A DNA stretch of 18,352 nucleotides from assembly GCA_937874315.1 (NCBI GenBank), contig CALNAE010000231.1:1-18352 (forward strand), written 5' to 3'. The stretch comes from an uncultured Bifidobacterium sp. (GTDB taxonomy: Bacteria > Actinomycetota > Actinomycetes > Actinomycetales > Bifidobacteriaceae). Within the stretch, counting starts at the first letter, position 1. Each line of letters opens with the position of its first letter. Of this stretch, positions 5,894-13,474 are shown one piece after another. The notes under the pieces are model-generated. The model was not told the DNA's origin. It saw only the letters and a program-made list of their open reading frames with translations, and did no database searches. The position numbers and the translations under genes are program-made.

Positions 5894-8800
5894 ATGGTGG
5901 ATGCGGGCGATACCACATCGGTGCAGGAGCGTGAGAATCAGCCATTACGTGTAGGTCTCGATATCGGTTCGACCACCGTCAAAGCCGTCGTTCTCGGGCA
6001 CAGCGACCGCCTCGATGACGTCTTGTTCTCCGACTATCGCCGCCACCACGCCAATGTCCGTGCAACCGTCACGGACCTCCTCAAGGATATCCAGACGCAT
6101 CTCGAGGCGCAAGGGCTGGGCGAAGCCCCGATTCGGCTGGCCATCACCGGTTCCGGTGCGCTTGGCTTGGCCGATGCCATGCGGGTCGCGTTCGTGCAGG
6201 AGGTCATCGCCGAGACACGAGCGATCGACGAGGAGTATCCGTCGGCCGATGTCATCATCGAGCTTGGCGGTGAAGATGCCAAGATCACGTATCTCAAGCC
6301 GACGCCCGAACAGCGTATGAACGGCTCCTGCGCCGGTGGCACGGGCGCTTTCATCGATCAGATGGCCACGCTGCTGGACACGGACGCCGCCGGGCTCAAC
6401 GACCTAGCCAGAAATTACCAGAATCTGTATCCGATCGCCTCGCGCTGCGGTGTCTTCGCGAAATCCGACCTGCAACCGCTTATCAACGACGGTGCCGCGA
6501 AGCCCGATCTCGCCGCGTCCATCTTCACCGCCGTGGCCACCCAGACCATCGCGGGACTGGCTTCCGGGAGACCGATTCACGGTACGGTCGTGTTCCTCGG
6601 CGGACCGCTGTTCTTCATGTCAGAGCTGCGGCAGGCGTTCCATCGTGCGCTCGAGGGCAAGGTCGACGAGTTCGTGACGCCGGGTAACGCGCATCTGTAT
6701 GTCGCATTCGGCGCCGCGCTGCTGGCCGGTGAGGACGACCAGCTCGGCGAAGATCGTCATATCGAGGCGAGGACCTGTGGACAGATACTCGATCGCCTTG
6801 CTGAGATATCTACGATGCCGAGCAACACGCCCACCATGCCGCCGCTGTTCGGAACGGAAGCGGATCGCAGGGATTTCAACGCCAGACATCACCGGGAACA
6901 CATTCATATTGGTGCGCTCGAAGGAGCGCAGGGCCCACTGTTCTTGGGTATCGACGCCGGTTCGACCACCATCAAGGCGACGGTGGTCAACGATGACCGC
7001 GACATCATCTGGTCCTCGTACGCCACCAATGACGGCAGCCCGTTGTCCGCCGCCGTGGACATCGTGCGTCGCATCGAACAGGAACTGCCCGAGGGCTCGT
7101 ACATCGCGCGCAGTTGCGCCACCGGGTACGGCGAAGGCCTGGTCTGTGCGGGTCTGCATCTCGACGAGGGCGTGGTCGAGACGATGGCACATTATCGTGG
7201 CGCCGAAATGGTCAGTCCTGGTGTGACCGCCGTCATCGACATCGGTGGACAGGATATGAAATATCTCGCCATCACCGACGGCGTCATCGATTCCATTGCG
7301 GTGAACGAAGCATGCTCGTCGGGATGCGGTTCGTTCCTGCAGACCTTTGCGCAGTCGATGGGATTGAGCATCGAGGAGTTCACGCAGGCCGCTCTGCGTT
7401 CCGATCACCCGGTCGATCTGGGCTCGCGCTGCACGGTGTTCATGAACTCATCCGTCAAGCAGGCGCAGAAGGAGGGGGCCTCGATGGAAAACATCGCGGC
7501 CGGTCTGTGCTATTCGGTGGTGCGCAACGCGTTATACAAGGTCATCAAGCTGCGCGATTCCGGCGAATTGGGCGACACCGTCGTGGTGCAGGGTGGCACG
7601 TTCCTCAATGACGCGGTGCTGCGGGCCTTCGAACTGCTGACTCAACGGCAGGTGACCCGTCCCAACATCGCGGGTCTGATGGGGGCTTACGGCGCCGCGC
7701 TGACCGCTCGCATGCATTATGACGACGCTGCGGAGGAAGGCATGGAGGACAACACGGAGCAAGGCGCGGTCATGGGCATCGGCGACCATGCCCACGTCGG
7801 TGAGCCGGGCGTCGTCGATGCCGGAGTGGCCGAACGTGAGGCCAGTCGTGGGACGGAACGCCGAACCGGTCCGGGAATCGTCCATGAGACCGACCAGGGT
7901 CATGCGGCGGTGGCGCACACCCGTTCGGCGATGCTCACCGGCGCCGCGCTCGATGCCCTGTCCATGAGTTCCGAACGTGACGTGTGCAAGTTGTGCCAGA
8001 ACCGGTGCAAACTCACCATCACCACATTCAGCGACGGCTCGCGGTATGTGACGGGCAACCGTTGCGAACGTGGGGGCGACGCGAGCAAGAAGCGTTCCGA
8101 CCGGCCGAATCTGTACGATTACAAGTATCGCAGGGTGTTCGCCTATCGACGCCTTACCGACAAGAAGGCGACGCGTGGGGCAATCGGCATTCCCCGCGTG
8201 CTCAACATGTACGAGAATTATCCCTTCTGGTTCACCCTGCTGACCAACCTGGGCTTCAAGGTCATGATCTCCGGGCGATCCAGCCATGAGCTGTTCGAAC
8301 AGGGCATCGAATCCATCGCATCGGAAAACATCTGCTATCCCGCCAAGCTCGTGCACGGCCATATTCAATGGCTGCTTCGCAAGGGCGTGAAAACCATCTT
8401 CTACCCCTGCGTCTCCTACGAGGAGAACCTCGTGGAGCGGTCCGACAACCATTACAATTGTCCGGTCGTGGCCAACTATCCGGTCGTGATCCAGGCGAAC
8501 ATGCCGGAGCTCAGGGCCGGGGGCATCCGGTACATGCGGCCGTATTTCAATCTGGCCGACCATCGACTGATGGTCGATCGCATCGTCGAGGAGTTCGCAT
8601 GGGCCCATGTCGGTCGGCAGGAGGCCGAGCGGGCGGTCAAGGCCGCGTATGCCGAGGACAAGATCTTCAAACACGACGTGCAGAGCGAGGGGCTGCGGGC
8701 CCTGGCGTATATGAAGGAGCACCACTGCCGCGGCATCGTGCTGGCCGGAAGACCATACCATATTGACCCGGAGATCAACCACGGCATTCCCGAGACGATC

Positions 8801-10930
8801 TGCGCCTTGGGCATGGCGGTGCTGTCCGAGGACTCCATCAGCGAACTGAAGCCTGGCGACAGGCTCAAGCTCAGCGACTATCTCGACGCGGGGGAGCACA
8901 GTGCGAGCCGGCCCGATGCGGACGGTTTCGTGCAATCGGGCGATCGCAAGTTCACCACCGTGCCGTTGCGGGTCACCAACCAGTGGGCCTATCATGCGCG
9001 GCTGTATGCGGCCGCACGTTTCGTCGCATCCTATCCCGGGCTCGAACTCGTGCAGCTCAATTCCTTCGGCTGCGGGCTGGACGCCATCACCACCGATCAG
9101 GTCAGCGAGATCCTGGCGGATAAATCCGACGTCTATACCCTGCTCAAAATCGATGAGGTCAGCAACCTCGGTGCGGCGAAGATTCGCCTGCGTTCGCTCA
9201 AGGCGGCCGTCGAGGAGCGAGAACGCAACGATCGCGCGCGACAGCGGGATCGGGAACTTGCCCAACAACCTGAAGAACGGTCGGACGCGCGGCCGACTCG
9301 GCAGCACGCTCAACATCCAGACCCGCGATCAGATCGACAGCTTGAACGGCAGCCTTTCCGTAAAACCGGCTCCACGGCCCCGACGCCGGGACGTCAGATA
9401 CTGCTCGACACCGTGATGGCGGCCAATCCGAACCTCACCGAACGCATGCGACGGGCTTCGCGACGGGCCCTGCGCAAGGATTCCCGGAATGTCGCGAACA
9501 ACGCGGCGGTGCGCACGACCGCGAACGATCCAACCATGGTGCGTGCCGGGCGATCCGATGCCACCGTGCCCGATGCGGACACCCATGATGCGCCTGCCCA
9601 CAATACGACCGCCCACAACACGGCAACGCAGTCGCGCTACGCACGCAAAATCCCGTTCGGCAGATCCATGAAGAAGGACTACACCATAGTCGGCCCGCAG
9701 ATGAGCCCGATCCATATGTCATTGGTCGAGGCCGTCATCCGTTCGGGCGGCTACCATTTCGATATCCTGCCCACGGTCAGTCGTGAGGATGTCGAGCTGG
9801 GACTCAAATACGTGAATAACGACGCCTGCTACCCGGCCATCATGGTCGTCGGCCAGCTGGTGGACGCCATCGTCCAGGGCAAATACGATCCCGACAAGGT
9901 GGCGCTCGCCATCACGCAGACCGGTGGGATGTGCCGCGCCACCAATTATTTCGGCCTGATTCGAAAGGCATTGGTCGATGCCGGCTATCCGCAGATCCCG
10001 GTGGTCGCCCTGAGCACCCAGGGCCTCGAGGATAACCCGGGGTTCACCGCGACCCCCGCCATGCTGCATCGGGCGGTCAAGGCACTGATCATCGGCGATC
10101 TGTTGCTCAAATGCCTGCGTCGCACGCGCCCGTACGAGCAGACGGCCGGCTCCGCCGACGCCCTGTATCACACCTGGGACCAGATCGCGCGCGAGACCAT
10201 ATTGAACCACGGATATTCCGACACCGCGCAGGCTCGGTTCGGCACCCGATTCATGCCGTATCAGCGGCTGGTCAGGAAGATCGTCACGACATTCGACGCG
10301 CTTGCGCTCAGGCATATCCCGCGCAAGCCACGCGTCGGCGTCGTCGGCGAGATTCTGGTGAAATACCATCCGGACGCCAACAACCACTTGGTCGACCTGA
10401 TCGAATCGCAGGACTGCGAGGCCGTCGTGCCGGGCATCGTGGAATTCATGACGACCGCGCCGTATATCTCGCATTGGCGCGAGCACCATCTGGGCATGGG
10501 CGGCAACCAGGCCGCGTATGCGCTGATGCGCTGGGCGATGGATCGATATCTCAATCCGGTGCGCCGCGCCATCGATCTGGCGCACGGCAAGTTCGGTCAG
10601 GACACCCCGATGCCCGAATTGGTGCGGATGGCCGGACAGGTCACCTCGATAGGCGTCCAGGCCGGTGAGGGCTGGCTGCTGACGGCCGAGATCTTGGAAT
10701 TGGTCGCGTCCGGCTGCCCGAATATCGTCTGCGCCCAGCCGTTCGCCTGCCTACCCAACCATGTCACCGGTCGTGGCATGTTCGGAAAGATCCGGCGGCT
10801 GCATCCCGAGGCCAACATCGTCTCCATCGATTACGACCCCGGCGCCTCCCAGGCCAATCAGCTCAATCGGCTCAAGCTCATGATCGCCGCGGCGAAGAAG
10901 AATCATCAGACGCTGACCTCGGCGGACTGA
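5894..10930 (+). CDS. Giant fused acyl-CoA dehydratase activase/dehydratase-like protein
   Basis: This 1678-residue protein joins modules that in the 2-hydroxyacyl-CoA dehydratase and benzoyl-CoA reductase systems are separate. Two ASKHA-fold activase domains come first, with phosphate loops GLDIGSTTVKAVV (21-33) and GIDAGSTTIKATVV (352-365). Cluster cysteine candidates are C146 (NGSCAGGTG) and C185 (SRCGVF) in the first, C474 (NEACSSGCG) and C513 (SRCTVF) in the second. A low-complexity linker (about 610-690) leads to a DUF2229-like region with CKLCQNRC (698-705), C724, NICYPAK, FYPCVSYEE, GRPYHID and FGCGLDA. A second charged linker (about 1108-1250) leads to a C-terminal dehydratase-like domain with NDACYPA, GGMCRATNYF and CAQPFACLPNH. 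Family knowledge says such activases use ATP to push an electron to a very low potential onto a partner cluster; the substrate here is unknown. Homologous fusions are commonly annotated as acyl-CoA dehydratase activase-related. Confidence 0.85.
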   Translation: MVDAGDTTSVQERENQPLRVGLDIGSTTVKAVVLGHSDRLDDVLFSDYRRHHANVRATVTDLLKDIQTHLEAQGLGEAPIRLAITGSGALGLADAMRVAFVQEVIAETRAIDEEYPSADVIIELGGEDAKITYLKPTPEQRMNGSCAGGTGAFIDQMATLLDTDAAGLNDLARNYQNLYPIASRCGVFAKSDLQPLINDGAAKPDLAASIFTAVATQTIAGLASGRPIHGTVVFLGGPLFFMSELRQAFHRALEGKVDEFVTPGNAHLYVAFGAALLAGEDDQLGEDRHIEARTCGQILDRLAEISTMPSNTPTMPPLFGTEADRRDFNARHHREHIHIGALEGAQGPLFLGIDAGSTTIKATVVNDDRDIIWSSYATNDGSPLSAAVDIVRRIEQELPEGSYIARSCATGYGEGLVCAGLHLDEGVVETMAHYRGAEMVSPGVTAVIDIGGQDMKYLAITDGVIDSIAVNEACSSGCGSFLQTFAQSMGLSIEEFTQAALRSDHPVDLGSRCTVFMNSSVKQAQKEGASMENIAAGLCYSVVRNALYKVIKLRDSGELGDTVVVQGGTFLNDAVLRAFELLTQRQVTRPNIAGLMGAYGAALTARMHYDDAAEEGMEDNTEQGAVMGIGDHAHVGEPGVVDAGVAEREASRGTERRTGPGIVHETDQGHAAVAHTRSAMLTGAALDALSMSSERDVCKLCQNRCKLTITTFSDGSRYVTGNRCERGGDASKKRSDRPNLYDYKYRRVFAYRRLTDKKATRGAIGIPRVLNMYENYPFWFTLLTNLGFKVMISGRSSHELFEQGIESIASENICYPAKLVHGHIQWLLRKGVKTIFYPCVSYEENLVERSDNHYNCPVVANYPVVIQANMPELRAGGIRYMRPYFNLADHRLMVDRIVEEFAWAHVGRQEAERAVKAAYAEDKIFKHDVQSEGLRALAYMKEHHCRGIVLAGRPYHIDPEINHGIPETICALGMAVLSEDSISELKPGDRLKLSDYLDAGEHSASRPDADGFVQSGDRKFTTVPLRVTNQWAYHARLYAAARFVASYPGLELVQLNSFGCGLDAITTDQVSEILADKSDVYTLLKIDEVSNLGAAKIRLRSLKAAVEERERNDRARQRDRELAQQPEERSDARPTRQHAQHPDPRSDRQLERQPFRKTGSTAPTPGRQILLDTVMAANPNLTERMRRASRRALRKDSRNVANNAAVRTTANDPTMVRAGRSDATVPDADTHDAPAHNTTAHNTATQSRYARKIPFGRSMKKDYTIVGPQMSPIHMSLVEAVIRSGGYHFDILPTVSREDVELGLKYVNNDACYPAIMVVGQLVDAIVQGKYDPDKVALAITQTGGMCRATNYFGLIRKALVDAGYPQIPVVALSTQGLEDNPGFTATPAMLHRAVKALIIGDLLLKCLRRTRPYEQTAGSADALYHTWDQIARETILNHGYSDTAQARFGTRFMPYQRLVRKIVTTFDALALRHIPRKPRVGVVGEILVKYHPDANNHLVDLIESQDCEAVVPGIVEFMTTAPYISHWREHHLGMGGNQAAYALMRWAMDRYLNPVRRAIDLAHGKFGQDTPMPELVRMAGQVTSIGVQAGEGWLLTAEILELVASGCPNIVCAQPFACLPNHVTGRGMFGKIRRLHPEANIVSIDYDPGASQANQLNRLKLMIAAAKKNHQTLTSAD

Positions 10931-10954
10931 CGGGGTACGTGGGGAACCGACGAC

Positions 10955-11008
10955 GCACGTCTGGCTTGGTGCGTTGAGGTTGGTGCGTTGAGGTTGGCAC
11001 GTCTGGCT
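10955..11008. repeat. 14-bp tandem repeat flanked by 12-bp direct repeats
   Basis: TTGGTGCGTTGAGG is at 10966-10979 and 10980-10993. GCACGTCTGGCT lies on either side, at 10955-10966 and 10997-11008. The whole block sits in the 219-bp gap after the ASKHA fusion gene; no terminator-like hairpin is apparent there. Confidence 0.8.
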
Positions 11009-11135
11009 GTCGATGCGGGCATCTGGCCTTGATGCATGCATGCTGACGGGTACGCGGCCTGGGCGGGCGGACGCGCCTCGATTCTCCGTAGAGCGCAGAA
11101 GGGCTCACGGCAGTGTTTTTCGGTCGTTTCGCCTA

Positions 11136-11141
11136 TATGAT
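11136..11141 (+). promoter_or_regulatory. Likely -10 element for a leaderless gshA mRNA
   Basis: TATGAT lies eight bases before the ATG at 11150, placing the transcription start at or next to the start codon. No Shine-Dalgarno sequence is present there. The -35 region (GTGTTT, 11113-11118) is weak. Confidence 0.4.
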
Positions 11142-11149
11142 GTTCTGGT

Positions 11150-12421
11150 ATGAGCACACCACGGGTCAGTTATGCGCATATGAACGCCAAGGTCAACCCC
11201 AAGCATGTCGCGAGTCTGCTGCGCTTCTTCGAATCGGGCAGCAAACCGGCTGGCGGGAATGGCTTCGGCGTCGAGATCGAACATCTGCCCGTACGCAATG
11301 GCTCCGATGCGGCGGTGAATTACTACGAGCGCGACGGCGTCGAGGTGCTGTTGAACAGACTGCGGCCCTATTACGACGCGGCACAGGAACATTGGGAACG
11401 CGGTCGACTGGTCGGCTTGGGGCGCGAGGGCATTACGGTGTCGCTGGAGCCCGGTGGGCAGGTGGAATGCTCGATCGGCGTGCTGCATAGCCCACAGGAG
11501 CTGGTTGGGGTCTATCGGCGATTCCGGGATGAGACGGATCCGGTGTTGGACGCCCTCGGTTTTCGGCTGGTGAACTATGGGTACCAACCGCGTTCCGGTT
11601 TTGCCGACATACCGGTGAATCCGAAAAGCCGCTATGCCGCGATGAACGACTATCTGGGGCGCATTGGACGATTCGGCCCATGCATGATGCGGTGTTCGGC
11701 ATCCACTCAGGTGAGCATCGACTACCACGATGAGGCCGATGCGATCGCCAAAATCCGCGTCGGCACCGCCGTTGGGCCGATTCTTGCGTGGTTCTTCCGC
11801 AACACCCCGTATTTCGAGGGGGTCGACAACCCATATCCGTTGCTGCGACAGAAGATGTGGGATGCCGTCGATCCGCAGCGGACCGGCATCGTTCCGGGGC
11901 TCTACGATGCCCGTTTCGGCTGGGAGGATTATGCGCTCGACGTGTTGTCGACGCCGATGATGTTCGCCGACTTGACGCATACGCCAGAGGCAACTCGTTC
12001 GCCGGGAACGCCGCTGGAACGCGTGGCTTACCGCGACAATGCCGCGGATATCTACCCCGACCGGGCACTGAACCCCTATGAAATCGGCCATGTGCTTTCC
12101 ACGCATTTCAACGATGTACGCCTGAAGGACTTCATTGAGCTGCGGCACTGGGATTCGCTGCCCATCGCGCGCGCCGAACAACTGACACAGGTCGTGGGCG
12201 CGCTGTTCTATGATGTCGCGAATCTCACCCGGCTGATGTCGTACTTCGCAGGGGTAAGCGAGGATGAAGTCGTGGCGATGAAGGCCGATCTGCAGGCCCG
12301 CGGTGCCGAAAGCATGCCGTTCGGCGAGCCGCTGGCGTTCTGGCGGGAGTTCCTGGGACTCGAGGATCTGCTGACGGATGAGCCGGGCGATCCTCGTCAT
12401 CCCGACGTGTTCCAGGCCTGA
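11150..12421 (+). CDS. gshA: Glutamate-cysteine ligase (GCS2) family protein
   Basis: The enzyme class joins the gamma-carboxyl of glutamate to cysteine with ATP, the first step of glutathione or, in some actinobacteria, ergothioneine synthesis. The N-terminal GNGFGVEIEHLPV (about residues 36-48) matches the substrate/metal-binding strand of the plant-type GCS2 family. Other typical blocks are SLEPGGQVECSIGVL, CSASTQVSIDY, HFNDVRLKDFIELRHWDSLP and a helical C-terminus. The length of 423 is normal. The start at 11150 has no ribosome binding site but a TATGAT box eight bases upstream. No glutathione synthetase is in the window, so the final product cannot be told; an EgtA-like role or gamma-glutamylcysteine as an end product are alternatives. 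The next gene is convergent. Confidence 0.8.
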   Translation: MSTPRVSYAHMNAKVNPKHVASLLRFFESGSKPAGGNGFGVEIEHLPVRNGSDAAVNYYERDGVEVLLNRLRPYYDAAQEHWERGRLVGLGREGITVSLEPGGQVECSIGVLHSPQELVGVYRRFRDETDPVLDALGFRLVNYGYQPRSGFADIPVNPKSRYAAMNDYLGRIGRFGPCMMRCSASTQVSIDYHDEADAIAKIRVGTAVGPILAWFFRNTPYFEGVDNPYPLLRQKMWDAVDPQRTGIVPGLYDARFGWEDYALDVLSTPMMFADLTHTPEATRSPGTPLERVAYRDNAADIYPDRALNPYEIGHVLSTHFNDVRLKDFIELRHWDSLPIARAEQLTQVVGALFYDVANLTRLMSYFAGVSEDEVVAMKADLQARGAESMPFGEPLAFWREFLGLEDLLTDEPGDPRHPDVFQA

Positions 12422-12439
12422 GGGCGGGTGATGTGGATC

Positions 12440-12523
12440 GAGACGGCGTGAGGCGGCGAGGAATCGTCGGCGATACGGCCCGGCCGCGTGGCGCCTTCGT
12501 CTCGTCGAATCGCACGCCGTTTC
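12440..12523. terminator. Possible bidirectional terminator between convergent genes
   Basis: GAGACGGCGTG (12440-12450) pairs with CACGCCGTTTC (12513-12523) at 10 of 11 positions across a 62-base loop, in the gap between the gshA stop and the tetR stop. There is no U-tract and the loop is long, so this is only a weak candidate. Confidence 0.25.
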
Positions 12524-12535
12524 GTCGTGTGCTTG

Positions 12536-13285
12536 CTACCGGTAGCCGTTCCACAGCGGCAGCGGCATCAGGGCGTCTTCGCAACGCCGCCACATGACGT
12601 TGAGGTCCTTGCCGGGGGAGCGCAGCCAGCGCAGTTGCAGACCATCCATCATGCACAGTCCCGCCTGCAACACGCATCGGGTGTCGATGCCGGCGGGCGT
12701 GCTCCATGCCACTCGCATGGTGTTTTCGACGCTGGCACGTTCGCGGAATTCAAAGTACGCATGCGCGGGATGTTCGGGGTCGAGCGCTTCGGCGCTGAGC
12801 GTCGAGAACATGTGCACCAGTTGCGGTCGTTGGGCGTTGATGGCCACGATGCTGCGCCAGAAGTCGGCCAGCAAAGGCCTGTCGAGGGTGCTTATCCGTT
12901 CGAGGATCTGTTCGGTCTGCCTATCGTAGATGTCGGTGAGCACCTGGTGGAGCAGTCCCTCCTTGCTGCCGATGTAATGCAGCACGCCTGGTTTGGTCAG
13001 CCCGACGGCGGTGGCGATGCGTTGCAACGAAGTGCCGTAATAACCGCGTGTGCCGAATGATTCGATGGCCGCGTCGAGCACGGCGGCATGTCGGTCGGTC
13101 AGGTCCGTGATGCGATCCGTAGGGGGGTTGAGCATTCGTGTGAACGTTCCGTCGTCGGCTGCGGACAGCCTGTCATCCGACCGATGCTGCTTGATGTCCG
13201 GTTGGGAGCGGGACGGGGTCGATGCAGTGCCCTGCGTTGATGACGGGGATACGGTGGAATGCGATGCCTGATTGCGCGATGCCAT
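12536..13285 (-). CDS. TetR-family transcriptional regulator
   Basis: A 249-residue DNA-binding repressor. The TetR helix-turn-helix is clear: AAIESFGTRGYYGTSLQRIA followed by TAVGLTKPGVLHYIGSKEGLL, roughly residues 72-112, and the C-terminal ligand-binding half contains a conserved-looking CVLQAGLCMMDGLQL segment. The start at 13285 is chosen because AAAGGGAAG precedes it; the frame runs on to 13342 without a better site. About 65 residues of Ser/Thr/Gln-rich, probably disordered sequence precede the DNA-binding domain, which is unusual for the family. It is divergent from the GH3 beta-glucosidase, with a perfect palindrome between them, so it probably controls itself and that gene; the ligand may be a glycoside, by inference only. 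Confidence 0.88.
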   Translation of the reverse strand: MASRNQASHSTVSPSSTQGTASTPSRSQPDIKQHRSDDRLSAADDGTFTRMLNPPTDRITDLTDRHAAVLDAAIESFGTRGYYGTSLQRIATAVGLTKPGVLHYIGSKEGLLHQVLTDIYDRQTEQILERISTLDRPLLADFWRSIVAINAQRPQLVHMFSTLSAEALDPEHPAHAYFEFRERASVENTMRVAWSTPAGIDTRCVLQAGLCMMDGLQLRWLRSPGKDLNVMWRRCEDALMPLPLWNGYR

Positions 13286-13350
13286 GGTTCTTCCCTTTCT
13301 TGATGGAGATCCATCTTGCGGTTGCACGCCGCACCATATCATGATAGTCT

Positions 13351-13368
13351 ACCTACCAATCGGTAGGT
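13351..13368. promoter_or_regulatory. Perfect palindrome, probable TetR operator
   Basis: ACCTACC-AATC-GGTAGGT is a perfect 7-4-7 inverted repeat, the size and style of TetR-family operators. It is 66 bp upstream of the tetR start and about 107 bp upstream of the GH3 start, so one site could control both divergent genes. Confidence 0.75.
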
Positions 13369-13474
13369 TCGGCATGGGTGACGATGTCATAACCCTGCGA
13401 CCGCTATGACGCGGCCGGTTCGACGAAAACCGATGTGTATGGAAACGAAGTTGTGGAAACCGAGGATAGACGAT

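Noticed and set aside
7532..9316. 594-codon open frame on the minus strand
   Set aside because: It lies entirely antisense within the ASKHA fusion gene, shows no recognisable domain, and is the usual shadow frame of GC-rich coding DNA.
11105..12400. 431-codon open frame on the minus strand
   Set aside because: Antisense to the GCS2 gene; no domain or ribosome binding site.
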